From Sinotaia quadrata (lineage: Eukaryota > Mollusca > Gastropoda > Architaenioglossa > Viviparidae), in NCBI GenBank assembly GCA_028829895.1, contig CM054182.1, forward strand, positions 61,154,379 to 61,218,378: 64,000 bases of DNA, given 5' to 3'. Both the position numbers and the translations under genes were made by a program. Position 1 is the first letter of the stretch, and each line of letters begins with the position of its first letter. Shown here piece by piece: positions 1-23,437 of the stretch. Under the pieces are notes generated by a model, which saw only the letters and a list, made by a program, of their open reading frames with translations, had not been told where the DNA came from and did no database searches.

Positions 1-3000
1 GCTGCTCAACATCCTCATCGCGCAGCTCAGTGACACTTACCAGAACGTGCAGAGTGATGCCCAACGCGGACTGGAGCTCAACAGGGCTTGGATCATTTCC
101 CGAGTAGAGCTCAACAGTCTTTTTATCGGCAAGGTAGGTATAATTTGAAAAAAAACAACTACTAGAGCTCACCTTAAACATACTGTTGGAAGCTACGGTA
201 CGGTTTGAGATAAGGAACTTACTAGAGTAGATTTTAACCACCATTTTGGAAGCTAGAATGTGTGATTAGGCCTACTTAAGTATATCTTAAAGGCACAACA
301 GCTCTCGTTTGTTTACCTTACGCTATAACATAAATTGATAGTTTGATGAAGGAAGCCATTTTAAACCTTGATTAGGGAACACCTTGTGCCCTTAAAATAA
401 GTACCATATCCTGAGATGTGAAATAAAATGCTTAGAAATAAATCGCACCGTTGTCAAGGGAAATATTATGCACAGAACATTAATTTTCGTAAATATGACG
501 TCATTAAGTCAGAAAGAGATTGGAATTATTTGTATAGCATAATTAGTAATGATGGTCAGATTTACAAAGAAAAGAAAACATGGTGACCCGTCAAATGCGC
601 GAAAGACAATTGCGCGCACCGACAAATGCGCGATAGGGTTAGGGTTAGGATTAGGGGTTAGGGTTAGAATTAGGGGTTAGGTTTAGGGTTAGAGTTAGGA
701 ACAGAACGCGTCGTCGCGCTTTTGTCCATCGCGTTTTTGTCGGCGCGCATTTGTCGGTGAACCGAAAACATTGATGTTTGAAGAAGTCAGTCGAGTGATT
801 ATTAATAAGCAAGAAAAAATTGGAAGGCAATTAGTTAAATTAGTTATCTATAAATATTATAGTGAAAGTACTAAAAGTACTTTCTTAAAAGTAAATACTT
901 AGCAATTCGATCTATATTTGCTATAGAAATATACATACGTAGCTTAGTGACATTGATGCGGAATAAGGCCTGTATTATGACTATTAGTGCAGCTCGTCTG
1001 AAGTTACACACTACTTCTATTCTCAAGAGGGATGTAGCACACGTGAGCCACAATAGTCTACAGTAACTGTGAGCAAAGCGCGCACTGGAAGGGATAAAAT
1101 AAAATAAAATACTAAATAAGTCGATAACGAATATTTATCGTGAATGAGGGGAATGGACAATGTTGCAGCTCAGTATCATATGTTAAAAAATAAAAATAAA
1201 AAACTCTAAAAATGTATTAGCTGTGTACTGTGGAAGTAACCTTTGACCCATTCTTAAAGGGAAAGTCAGAGCACGCGTTTTGAAATTACTAATATCAATC
1301 ACCAGTGTTGTCTGCTATTTCTTTGTCCGCAATAAACGATATCGATAAATTACAAGCAATTATATACTAAAATGCGTTTGAGCTAAAGTTAAGAATAGTA
1401 CTATCAGATAGCACTGTATTTTCCTAAAGCTCGATGTGTTTCGTGGGAGAGTCATCGAACCTTTAAAACGATGACTCCCTTCGAAACCAAAGTTACACTT
1501 TGAAATGAAATTACTTGAGTAAATATAAACCACTCTCAAGAAGAAGAAGCTGTGGTACGTTTGAAATTGAGTATTTATCAGATTAGAGATTAACAGTATT
1601 ACCACCAAAGCAAGTGTACGTTTGAAATTGAGTACTTATCAGATCTGAGATTAACAGTATTACCACCAAAGCAAGTGTACGTTTGAAATTGAGTAGTTAT
1701 CAGATCAGAGATTAACAGTATTACCACCAAAGCAAGTGTACGGTTTGAAATGGAGTACTTATCAGATTAGAGATTAACCTTATTTATCGCCAAAGCAAGT
1801 GTATGGTGAGAATTACTTATGTGTTTCTTTGTCTGTGTGCACTTGTACAGATATATTTCATACTGTGATATATATATATATATGTATGTATATAAGTCAC
1901 TAAACTTAAGTAGCATCAATTAAAACTCTTTGCAATTGACGCATTCCACTAATTCATTTTGCTCTCAGTTCACGCGCGTTTATGTGCCTGTCTCAGTTTA
2001 TGTTTGTGCGTTTATATGTGTTTTTATATATATATATTAATGTGTGTATTATATATATTATTGTGTGCGTCTATTTATGTGTATAATTATGTGTGTGATT
2101 TGTGTCTGCGTGTGTAAATGAGTGCGAGTGATTTTATGTTAGTGGTTCATATGCGGTTATATTTTTATCTGCATTTTGTTTATATATATATACATGTATG
2201 TGTCTATTAATGTGTATTTATTTATATTTATGTGCCTATGCGTTTATGTGTGCATGGTTTGTGTGTCTACGTGTGTGCGTGTGTCTGTGTGTGAGTGTGT
2301 TTGTGTGTGCGTGTGTCTGTGTGTGCGTGTGTCTGTGTGTGAAAAGGGATACCGTCAGTCTCGGTATTGTGAGATGGAGGAGATGCGGAACCCCTTAGAA
2401 GTGCTGGTCAAGTGGGAGAGCCCGCCCCTCAACGAAATGACCAAACACGTGCGTGATATATGGGACAGCCTCGAGTCCAACAAATTCAACATGTTCACAA
2501 TCAAGAACAGGTTGTCCAGACATGAGTATGCGCTTTCTCGAATTCAGTGAGTATTTTCTTGCTACATTCCCACCACTGCTAAGTCATCCTATACGTTTCT
2601 CCTATTACATTTTTACCATGACATCTATACTGCCCTCCGTATTCTCGCATTTCTGACATCGAGGACATTGAGTTTAGGCACAATGTATAGGCTTACCTGT
2701 GAAGAAAAAAAATCTAGTAGAAGCAAAAAGTGTTACTGAAGTGCAGTAAGTAATAATATATCATGTAATTAAACCAGAAGCTATAATCAAACTGCCAAAC
2801 TAGTGATAAACAAGCATGGACGATCATGGCAACACGCCATCTTTTAGTTTACTGCATACTGTCTATAAGCTTTTAAAAAGTGGAAACTAAATAATTCCGT
2901 TGGATAGTGTAATTATGCTTATTATCAGAGGTGAGTGATTTAGTTTGGTGGAAACAAATGTCACTTTGCCTAATTTTTGTTATAATGGTGGAAAATTAAT

Positions 3001-4478
3001 TTAAATGAATTCTTTCCTTGAGTTTATTTACCTATTCTGAGTTTTGCTTCAAACCCATTGTGCTAACAAGAATTTTGGGCAGAACTCGCAGAGGTACAAG
3101 TGGTTTTCTCAGACCTTTTTTGTAGTGTATAACTAATACTTTATATAATGTTTAGTTATTAAACTGTATTACCTGTTATTACCTTAGCTAGACGTGTAGT
3201 CCCTTTGAGATCCAGTTTCGAGAGTTGCTTACCTTTAGTACTAAAGTAGAAGCATTGAAATTTTAATAGAAGATATTCCGAAAGCCAGTCCCTAGTTATT
3301 ATATATGGAGTGAATTCTACTGTCAAGTTGACGTTTGATTGGTTAAGACCCGATGGACAGCAGTCTAATCTTGCCTCGATATGCATGTATGATTCTTTCA
3401 ATCAAAAAGCGTGCACAGTGTGAAGAATAGTGTGGGCAAGAGCGATCACATCTAAAAGTTTTGATTAAGCAATTGATTGACACCTTAGAAATCGTAGTAT
3501 CAACCAGTATATTTTACCTTAATAACGGCTAGTGCTGTTCTGTATGTTTTCTGTGTTGAATTAGATTGTTAGAACCACTAATATGCTTGCTTTGGTGATT
3601 GAATCACAATTATACTTGTTTGGTGTATGTCTGTATTCAATAAATAATTGGTTTTGTTTATTACTTTCTTGACATTACTTTATGAGTGAGATTGAATATC
3701 TATTGGACGTAATCTGCTTGGAAGAAAAAAATTAATAGACTCTGAACCAGTTATAATTTTTATTTTTATAAATATCTATAATTGTGGATCTTTTAAGTAA
3801 CGTTTCCTCCCTTCCACAGCCTAGAAGATAGTAAGTTCAGAAGTTCGTGTTAATGTGTATGTATGTGAGAGAGAGGGGGCATGTGTGTGTGTGAGAGAGA
3901 GAGAGGGGGCGTATGTGTGTGTGTGTGTGTGTGTGTGAGTGGTGCGTATTTGTTGTGTGTGTGTGAGAGAGGGGGCGTATGTGTTGTGTGTGTGTGAGAG
4001 AGGGGGGCGTATGTGTTTTGTGTGTGAGAGAGAGAGGGGGCGTACGTGTTGTGTGTGTGAGAGAGAGAGAGGGGGGGGGCGTATTTGTTGTGTGTGAGAG
4101 AGAAGGCGTATGCGTGTGTGTGAGAGAGAGGGGGGCGTATGTGTGTGTCTTGTATGTATATTTTAAAGGGGAAAACATTAAAATGGGGTGTTTCAAATTT
4201 ATTAATAATGTTGCTATCAGTCTGTTATTTTTTAAAATTTGAATACAAAGCCGCCATGTGCATTATCTTTTAACATGTTGTTTATCACTTTCCTCCATTT
4301 ATATCATTGTGTAATTTTCAGAGTTCAACTTGATAAAATACTGGAGCACTTAACGCATCCGGGAAATCCCAGAACAATGGCAGACGTACTATCTGGAAGA
4401 AGGAAATCGGATATGACATCAATTTCAGATGTTAACTTCCGGGAAGATTTGTACAATGATTACACGGAGTACGACTGA
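1..4478 (+). CDS. TRP-like cation channel, C-terminal part (5' truncated by window edge)
   Basis: Three coding exons join in phase: 2-133 (donor GTAGGT at 134), 2347-2546 (donor GTGAGT at 2547) and 4322-4478 (acceptor TTTTCAG, stop TGA). The first exon starts inside a pore-lining helix, LLNILIAQLSDTYQ, the usual end of the sixth membrane segment in TRP/Ion_trans channels (compare LLNxLIAxxxxTY), followed by a charged cytoplasmic segment resembling a TRP-box region. The rest is a polar cytoplasmic tail with a short helical stretch (RHEYALSRIQVQLDKILEHL) that could form a coiled coil. About 162 residues are visible. The subfamily cannot be fixed because the ankyrin and membrane parts lie upstream. 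The channel-family call rests on the S6 motif. The exon joins are secure because all phases match and the frames stay open. Confidence 0.66.
582..763. mobile_element. Small non-autonomous DNA transposon with telomere-like core
   Basis: The 182-bp unit is flanked by a perfect 8-bp direct repeat GAAAACAT (574-581 and 764-771). Its ends are imperfect inverted repeats: GGTGACCCGTCAAATGCGCG on the left, and GGTTCACCGACAAATGCGCG when the right end is read in reverse complement. Subterminal GCGCG/GACAAA blocks recur on both sides. The core (about 635-700) is a run of variant TTAGGG units. An 8-bp duplication fits hAT, P or Zisupton-like transposition. There is no coding capacity. It lies in the channel-gene intron between the first two exons. 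Confidence 0.75.
1551..1805. repeat. 61-bp minisatellite, about four copies
   Basis: A unit containing GTTTGAAATTGAGTA and ATTACCACCAAAGCAAGT recurs head-to-tail at roughly 61-bp spacing, starting near 1557, 1618, 1679 and 1740. The copies differ by single substitutions and small indels. It lies in the first visible intron of the channel gene. Confidence 0.8.
1868..2346. repeat. TA- and TG-rich low-complexity tract ending at a splice acceptor
   Basis: A (TA)n block near 1868-1885 is followed by a long stretch of variant TG/TGTG repeats. It becomes nearly pure TGTGTGCG-type repeat from about 2260 up to the acceptor GAAAAG at 2346. Open frames through it are translation of the repeat, not protein. 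Confidence 0.8.
3858..4152. repeat. GT/GA compound minisatellite
   Basis: Alternating (TG)n and (AG)n blocks separated by GGGGGCGTATGT form roughly 30-bp units, repeated about nine times with length variation. It lies in the channel-gene intron, about 170 bp upstream of the last exon. Open frames in both directions here are artefacts of the repeat. Confidence 0.85.
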
Positions 4479-4955
4479 TATTTATCATAGTTTTTTTCTT
4501 CAAACTTATGTGATTGCTGATGCAGGCTGACCTTGTTTAATATACTTTTTTTTTTTAAAAAACCCTTGTGTAGCATTAAGTTACGAGAATTAAATTGCTA
4601 TTGCTTGTCACTGTATGTATAATCTTTCATCACGGAGACCGTTTGGTTTTTGTTGCATATTTTAACGGTCGTATTTTTTTCCCCTTTTTTTAAAGCAAAT
4701 TTCATATGAAAATTTTCGTTAACGTAAAATACTAGAGTCAGAACTGTGAGGCGATGGTCAGTCTGTGATTATTTCAATGTTTTAGTGCTCTCTGCCGTCT
4801 GCATATCTATTAATATTACACACAGAATGTGCATGAATAATAAGCGATCACAGGTATACATTTTTTGCATTGTGAAATATTTTACCTTCACACTCAGAAT
4901 TATTTCTTTACGGGGTGTTTGGTTTGGTGATTTTTCGATCCGTTTGTATTTTATA

Positions 4956-5028
4956 AATAAATATTTCTAAGTGTATATGTAAGTGTGTGACTGTCTGCTT
5001 GTGTGATCTTACTTTTGTATAAAATAAA
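4956..5028 (+). terminator. Probable polyadenylation signals of the channel gene
   Basis: AATAAA occurs at 4956-4961 and again at 5023-5028, about 480 and 550 bases after the stop codon in otherwise non-coding AT-rich sequence. I chose these as the first canonical hexamers in the 3' untranslated region. Transcript data were not available. Confidence 0.45.
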
Positions 5029-5252
5029 AAAAGAAAGAAAGAAAGAAATTATTAAGAAACACAGAGATTAAGTCTGAATTTTAAGAATTTAAATATGTCA
5101 ACCTTTTTATCACAGTGCGGATAGACCTACTGCATGACAGCAGGAAGTGAAGGGAGTTAATATTTTTGTGTGTGTCGTGAGGTGTGTAAACATAATTTTT
5201 TTATGGATAGATGGTTGGGCAGAAGGACGACGACCGATCGACAGACCGATAA

Positions 5253-5316
<64 letters not shown>

Positions 5317-7991
5317 GCAGGGAGAGAGAGATTGGGAGGGTTAGACAACTCAGTTTAATTTCTCAAAGTGTTGTACTTGAAGCTCAAAATGGCTTCTCGG
5401 AGTCTTTATTGCGAGGTACTTCCTCTCTGTCTTGTTTTGCTGTGACCGAGCACCTTTACAGAATAGAATACATCTACAAAATACAAGATGAGTCGCAACT
5501 CTTCACGTTTAGTCTTGATGGGCAGTTGCTGTGGAAACTATTAATAATTCACGAAATCTAAAAGCAGGCGCTCCGGTTGGTTAATCTTCGTCAGCATTAA
5601 AATTATTCTGTAAATGTTTCTCTTGGTGTAGTGATACATTTTGTTTTGTAAATTTGATTATTTAAAATAGAAAACAAATTCTACTGTTAAAAATGAAATT
5701 GCAACGACTTGTGTGGAACCACTTAATGAAAATTCTTTAAGATTTATATTTATATATATATTTATATTATATTTAAGATTATAAGAATTTTGTTTGAATT
5801 GTTCTTGTATACTAACGATAACTGTGATGATACAAACAAGTAGGTTTTGTTCCCTAATTACAAAATTGACATATAGCAATGAACTTCTGCAGTTATTGAA
5901 AGTAATGATTATGACACGGTTAGGTAAGAAACAAACAACCGATATTAACAAAACTACGCCCGAGGTGTATTCAATAAGTAGGGCAAGGGTGAAAGGTCCC
6001 GGCCTTTTGCAACTTCACTAAATGGATGGCCCGTGTGTGTATGACATAATATTTAACCGCTCCAGTTACCGTCATCATTACTATTATTTGTTACATAACG
6101 TTTGTATGCTATAACGACATTTTTTTGTTTGTTTTAAGTTTGATACAATTTTATTGATTTAATTTGTAAACACATCATTATAATCAAAATATATTTATTT
6201 ATTTATTTTATTGAGTTTTTTTGTTCGAATTTGTGGGTATAGAACTTGGTTTTCACGTCACAACACTACATTAGACTTTAGGCGAAGGAGAGGGGTGGCA
6301 TGATTTTTAGCCTGAAAGTCTTGGTGAGTCACACCACTTGAATAACAAATCTGTCGTGCTGTTCATGATTCTGCAACTCTTGTAAAGGTCTTGCTAAAAC
6401 CGTCTGCGAGTTTACAGTAGTCTACTTTACCGGTCTTGCCGTAACGCACTTTGTACGAACGGCTTTCATTTAATTCCAGAGGTACGGGACATTTTCAATT
6501 TTCGCTTGGTGCTCCTGATATGCGGTTGGAGATTCGCCTGACGATTATTGAGAAATAATCACATGTTTTGATAATGCATATTTTAGCGCAAATTTATCCG
6601 GTTGATTTGTAGCTAGCATTCTGGCTAATTACACGAATTATAAAAGTCAATATGACTATTTTAATACTTGAAAAGGTGAAAGGGTTAGAACTTAAAGAAT
6701 AAAAGAGGGCAAATTTAAGAAGAAATCTGAAAAATACTTGCTGTATGGCCTTGCCCTTTGAATGCTTCAAGAAAGAGATTTATAATAATAGATCGTGGTC
6801 AAGGGATAGTAATTTATCTCTATATCACGAAAACCGTTTCCCGATAGATAGCCTAGATCAAATTGATGCAAATGAATTTACAAAATGTAATTTTGAAAAT
6901 AAACCAAGCAACATCAGAACAAACACTTCATTTAGAACTGTTACTTTTTGTAAATAATTTATTTGTTCGAAATTCCTTTCACAAACGTTTCATGAATATA
7001 AAAGTATACTTTTAAAAAATAGATTACAGCAAAATTATTTTTTTAAAAGAATGAACGTTGATTACCATAATTAATAAATATACATGGTGCAAAGGCCTAT
7101 CAAGGGTTTTCGAGCTACGTTAATTAAATTCACGAAAATTAAAAGGATAGGAGAAGCAATCTAGCTTTTGCAATGAGATCACGCATGCGCAATGTAGTTA
7201 TCACAGTCAAAGTAAAATAGTAAAACGTTAAATTGATAGATAATGTACATCTTACGACAAACACATTATTTTCTTAAATAAAAGCCAATCGTAGTGATTT
7301 TATTGTAAAGGTGTTTCACACTAAAACGTCTAGATGGAATCACATTGAATACCCAGTTGATGTTAAAGCTAAAATTAGTAAGAGCAACAACAACTATATT
7401 ACCTAGGGAAAAAGATACGTTCAAAGCCAGATGCGCCCACGTTATCAAACTATTCCAAAGGTTGCTTATTTCACCTCTTTCTACTGCTTTTTTCTTTTGT
7501 AAGCAAAGCCGTTCAAGCTACAGGGTTTCTCAGGGTGTGGCTCTAAAGTCTTACTATATACAAAGTCAAAATAGCACACAAAGCAAGCACAAACAATAAT
7601 ACTGATTTAGGTCGGAGCGCTGAGCAACCTTCCAAAAATAAAGCCTTTCAGCTTTAGGTAGCGAAAATCACTAGAGTGTGTTCTTTTTCTCTCCTCCTTT
7701 GATTTCAACATAAAGAAACTGAAGAATTCTTTTTCATCTTATTAATCATCTTAATAAATGATTCATTCGGGGTAGGTGGGGTGGGGTATTCCTTTAGTTC
7801 TTTCTAACAATGAATATGGCCACTGATGTGCCCGGATGTGGAAATGGTATAAAATTTGAACCGTCAAATAAATTGTCTGCGACACCTATGCCGTTCTGGG
7901 GGAACTAGTTCAAAAATGGATATTCAAAACGTTGAAAAAGTTTCTTAAAGGTTCTAGGATCATCGGTGTCAGTGCTACAGCTGGGGCCGCC
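5029..7991. other. Intergenic space between two convergent genes
   Basis: Apart from the GATA microsatellite I see no conserved protein, splice-site pair or RNA gene in this AT-rich stretch. The short open frames have no recognisable content. It holds the 3' untranslated parts of the channel gene (from the left) and of tektin-3 (from the right). Confidence 0.6.
5253..5315. repeat. (GATA)n microsatellite
   Basis: About 16 uninterrupted ATAG/GATA units, in the space between the channel gene and tektin-3. Confidence 0.95.
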
Positions 7992-18563
<10,572 letters not shown>

Positions 18564-18580
18564 GGCTGGCGCGGTTTGGG

Positions 18581-19464
18581 CTGTTGGATAGACAATGCAA
18601 ATGGACAACCGTTTAGTCTACAGTGTTGGAGATAATCAGCGTTTAGATTCAAGAGATCTGAGTGGAATCTTGAACGGAATCTGTGAGAACAATCATTTTG
18701 TGTCAGCTACTCTGTTAAAGATACCACTGAATTACAATTGCGAAAACGCGTTACAAGCATTGACTTGATAAGAAATGTTTTGACGAAATTCAAACTTTTC
18801 CATATCTCAATGCATGTTCTCAAAACTGTTAGAGCTATTTCGAAGGGGTTCTGTGTCATTTGCTGTGCACCTATGATGATGATGATGACGACGTCGATGG
18901 AAATGAAGATGACAAAGAGAAATTGGTGTTTTTCTTGACAGCTGCACTGATTGGATCAACATCCTTCCTAAATCATGCAACTTCTCATGCCAAGTGCAAA
19001 CATGATAACCAACCAACATCCAGCCAACATCTAGCCAACCAGTCGGTAACAGAAAGCAAAATATCGTGAGAAATATTCCGTGCTGCTGCTTCTACTGGTC
19101 AATATGGCATAACTCGACATTTGTACCATCATTCCATTCAGCCTTTGTGAATATTTAGAGATTATTTATAGCACACTCTAGATTGGGGTTAGAGAGTAGA
19201 GAAGAACCTGAGTAAAAAAGTTATTTAGGATAGAAAGATTCATTTATTTCAAAAACAGACCGCAGGAAGTTTGAAAAGGGTCCACGCTTACCGACAGGAC
19301 TGTAAAATCAAAAGTATGTATTGTATATTCTAATACTCTCAGGCAATGAAATTAAACTGAAACGAAGATACTTTATTTCATTATTTCACGTTATTCAATA
19401 AAATATATAAACTTAAATATGACATGTAATCTGTGGGAGTTAGTGTGGGGAGGTTATAGTGGTC

Positions 19465-19534
<70 letters not shown>

Positions 19535-21609
19535 TGAGTGACAGAGAAAGAGAGCGTGTATGTGCGTACAGAGAGAGTGACCCATGTTCTTGTTTTAGCT
19601 AATGGAACTTGGATGAATCAAAGAAATTTAGAAGAAGTTTTGAAAAATCGTGTCTTTTAAATATTACGCAACTGTTTTGCTTTTCTCCTCATCTGATACA
19701 CTGCAAGAGTGCAGAAATTGAAAATCTACTCTGTCTACGTGCGTTGAATTTTTTTCTTACAGTAGTGACCACCACAAAATTTAAGAAAGCAAAAACTCAA
19801 AGTGACGGCTACTTTTGATGAGAATATTGTATATTTATTACTTTTGTATATATAAGATAAAAATATTTCACACGTAACGATGAAATTTCTTTAAAGGAGA
19901 GCAGTCTAGTAAAAAAAAAAATGACAACATGAGAATATAAAACAAAACTACATATGGCCGATGACATTTTTTTTTTTTTAAAGACGGTCATATCTGTTTC
20001 CGATCTGAAACTTGTTGTTTTGTACAAATTTGCATTATTTCACATGATTGCCTGTCGCCAGATACTCATAGCAGTTACATCCGGGAGTCTACTGAATGCA
20101 GTGAATACAGAGAGTTTACAACTGACGTTAACCTTGCAATGTTTTGCGACTTGTACTTACAGGGACAGCGCAGGGAGAATAAATTTCAGAGCTAAAAGCT
20201 GTTGTAAATAAAAATGGGATTTTAAAAGATATTGCAGTGATCTCTATCAGTGATCAATAGCTCATTTTTATTGCTGAAATCGTATTTATTAACAGTAGTA
20301 ACACTTGTTTCAATTGGCTGGTCGTTTTGGTTAATCTGGACGGCTAGCTATTACAAGGCGAACAGTGTACTTTCAAAACTGGTATAACAACAGGCGTTGC
20401 TTTATGACTAATATTAAGAGAAACGGTGAAATTGAGAGCAAAATCCATGAGATACCATAAATAATGTGAAGATTAAGACTCAAATAAATCAGCAATAAAA
20501 AATGTCATACAAATCTTTGAGTCACGCCTTGACAGGTCTGCATCTGACTTCAATAAACATTGATTCTCATGTACGTAAACACACGCACGCGACAAAACGC
20601 ACTCACACATGCATACAGACTCATCCCCTTCATGTCCACCATTAAAAGACCAGTACTTTATATTAATTTATCATATTTGGTTTGTTTGTGGTTCAAAATG
20701 GATTAAAGAGTTGTTATCAATGACAAGTGAGAAAACGATGGGGCCGGTTATTTAATGTCCACTATTCACGTGGAATTCGTACACATTTCGCTAGCCTCAC
20801 CAAGCATTTGATTTCATAAACAAATAGTGTACATAGGTTTTTAATCAATTTACAAAAGTTTTCTAATTTAATACCTCGTAGTAATTCAAATTTCCCCCAA
20901 CTTCCTCTCTATAAATAAATATACCTGTAATTAATACAGAATAATAGTGCTGAATAAAATAAAATCAAGAAAATGAAAATGAAAATAATTATGTCTTATA
21001 GAAAGCAAATTAAGAAACTACTTACCTAATTGTACTTTCCAAGTCAATTTAAAACTAAACGTACATTAGAAGACGGCACTATATCGAAACATCCTGCATT
21101 GTTTCCGATGGTTAGTGTCAAAGTCAATTGTGTTTCCAAGACAAACGCTGGCAAAAATCCAACCCATTAACTGAGCCAGCCATGTAACTGATTTGTTCTA
21201 TTTTCAGCCGACGACAGCATCAAAGATCGTGTATGTGGGTCACCGTTTTTGCTCTCACACATAATTTTTAAGTGCAAATGCATAAATGCTCTTATACTTT
21301 ACTTTTTGATTTATAGATTTTACAAATATATTTGTGGAAACAATGTGTGCGGCACGCTATTTAAGCTGATGGGATTTTTTGTTTTATTTAAAGTTTGTGT
21401 TTCTCGCCAAAATTATAAATCAGTTAAAGAAAAGGTGTATTTATATTTTTAATATTTTTCTTAAAAATAAATATAGTGAGTCAAACTATAAACTATATTA
21501 TACGTGATGCACAAAGTAATCTCACGGAACTATTAACTTATTAAACGTTGTTGCAGTGAAATAAACGCAATGAACATTACTAAAAAGTATGTTGCTAGAA
21601 TTAACTTAC
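18581..21609 (-). other. Probable 5' untranslated intron of tektin-3
   Basis: The first coding exon is preceded by an acceptor TATCCAACAG, so that exon would start at 18580, 17 nt before the ATG. A strong donor CAG/GTAAGT lies on the same strand at 21610/21609. The stretch between holds a (TG)n microsatellite at 19471-19526 and no recognisable gene. The aspartate-rich short frame near 18860 is a GAT repeat, not a protein. Confidence 0.5.
19471..19526. repeat. (TG)n microsatellite
   Basis: 28 TG units followed by AG-rich sequence. Confidence 0.96.
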
Positions 21610-21695
21610 CTGGAGAGGTGAAGATCGGTTTGAGGACTGATTGACTACAGTGACCTTATAAATCAGCTAATAAGTGAGTTGAGTTAATGTGGCAC
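21610..21695 (-). other. TEKT3: Probable untranslated first exon of tektin-3
   Basis: The minus strand ends in TCTCCAG/GTAAGT at 21610, a near-perfect donor with no coding frame upstream, which pairs with the acceptor before the tektin-3 ATG. The 5' limit is a guess. Upstream on the gene strand, near 21803-21818, is GGTTGCCTAGTGTCGC. Its left half matches the RFX X-box half site that is common in ciliary gene promoters, but its right half matches poorly. Confidence 0.4.
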
Positions 21696-22448
21696 CAAAC
21701 GTATCTAGTAAAGAGTAGCCAGGTCGATAGCTGCAGCAATTAAGAAAACTTTCATGCTCGGCCTCTCGCCTATGTGCGAGTGTTTGGCTTGCCAGCTACC
21801 AGGCGACACTAGGCAACCACAAAGGGACATTACTTCAATCCTCCTACTCCTTATCGTCATAAGCTTCGAGTCAGAAACGAAAACCGAGTACATTCCCTTA
21901 GCTCGTACTACTTATAGATAAGTGTCTGCTATTAGATTTAATCCAAAAGGAAACGTAAACTGGGTAATTAGTCACAGTACAATAACAGCACTTGGAAAGG
22001 AAAGTTATTATCTAGTAATTCAATAAATGTAGTTCGATTATCCAAACTGAATTTGGGCAGGTACAACAAATCTTTTAATGATTCAGTTAACCTATACAAT
22101 TGCATGCATGCACTTTTTTCGAAATTTTTCAGACAAATCACAAAGTTAAGTCAAAAAGTAAAAACAATTAATATTCTCTCATTTTAAGGTGGTAAAGCAC
22201 TACAATAAATATAATTAATATCGAAAGTGTCATTTATCTTATTTTCAGCAACAGTGAATTGAAACGTGCACACAGACTACTTTTTTAAAAGATTGCTTGT
22301 GGTCAATGTAATTTATATAATGTTAATAGTTACTATTAACGATTAAGATAAAGAGCGAAATACGTTTGTAATGGTACTTTAAAGTTCAGCTAGACAGTCT
22401 CAAAATCTGTTGATAACTTGAGATGTTTATATGTCGGATGTGGCATAC

Positions 22449-22496
<48 letters not shown>

Positions 22497-23437
22497 TGCA
22501 CAAACGCGTTATTGAGTCAGTTGACTGTGACACTAATTGGTTGGTTGTGAAGGGAGATGAAATGTCTGAGATTTGGAGAATAAACCATGTTAATATTACT
22601 TTTTACTATTTTTTTTTTTACTTTTTCAATTTCTCTTTGCCTCCAAGTTTTTACTTTTTGTTATTCTAGTTTCTGACCAAATTAACCACTCATTTGAATT
22701 GCTAAGAGAATATTAGGAGGTATACATGACTGATTTAAACATCTTGATTATCATCGTTTGCCGTTCTTCGCATTTCGTTGTAGTTTTTCGTTTTGTTTTA
22801 GTCTTTTTCACAAAGAGAAGAACTAGTTCATTGCACGGATGTTATAATCAATGTCACAAGTCGAAAAACATATGCTAAACTTAAAAAGCATATATAGGCC
22901 AAGGAATACAATTATTCTTGTACTACCGCGTAAACGAATGAGATTATGGAAATTATATTTGTTACTTTTCGCCTGCATATATCAATTACATCTTTTTTAA
23001 AGAAATATACTGAAAATCTTTAAAGTAAACAAGAATGAGTTATGAGGCACACAGTTATAATAAAAATATCTGTCTCTTTCATGAATGTTAAGCCATTCTT
23101 TACTGGTTGGACATATTAATTTGTTAACGGGACCATGAAGCCGGTCGTCTGACTAAAAAGCAATATAAATTATTTGTTTTTAGAAAACAGTTTATAAATA
23201 CAAACTTTTAAATACAAACAAATATAGATGTATTGATATTTTGAAAAAGTATCTATCACCTTCAACAGACATAACTGATCGGACGCAGCGAATGCCTGCC
23301 TCTCAAGATACACGCTTCAGCAGTCGACGCCGTCGCTAAGGATAACAGCTCATGTACCCACAATGCATTTGATACCTAACGTTACAATTATGAACTCTTT
23401 TGCTTGTGAGAACTAAAACTGACTCTAGCTACGCAAA
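21696..23437. other. Intergenic space between head-to-head tektin-3 and NUBP1
   Basis: Promoters of both genes must lie here. A relatively GC-rich patch occurs at about 23275-23350, shortly upstream of the NUBP1 start, and another at 21720-21850 near tektin-3. No other gene is seen. Confidence 0.5.
22455..22494. repeat. (AG)n microsatellite
   Basis: About 20 AG units between the tektin-3 5' end and NUBP1. Confidence 0.95.

Noticed and set aside
635..700. Chromosome end (telomere)
   Set aside because: The TTAGGG-like run is short, degenerate and enclosed by inverted repeats and a target duplication, with genes on both sides.
2176..2346. Coding start of the 124-residue open frame
   Set aside because: This part translates TG-repeat intron sequence. 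Only 2347-2546 is exon, as shown by its join to the flanking exons.
18860..19069. Aspartate-rich 69-residue frame
   Set aside because: It arises from a GATGAT repeat, with no conserved content and no splice context.
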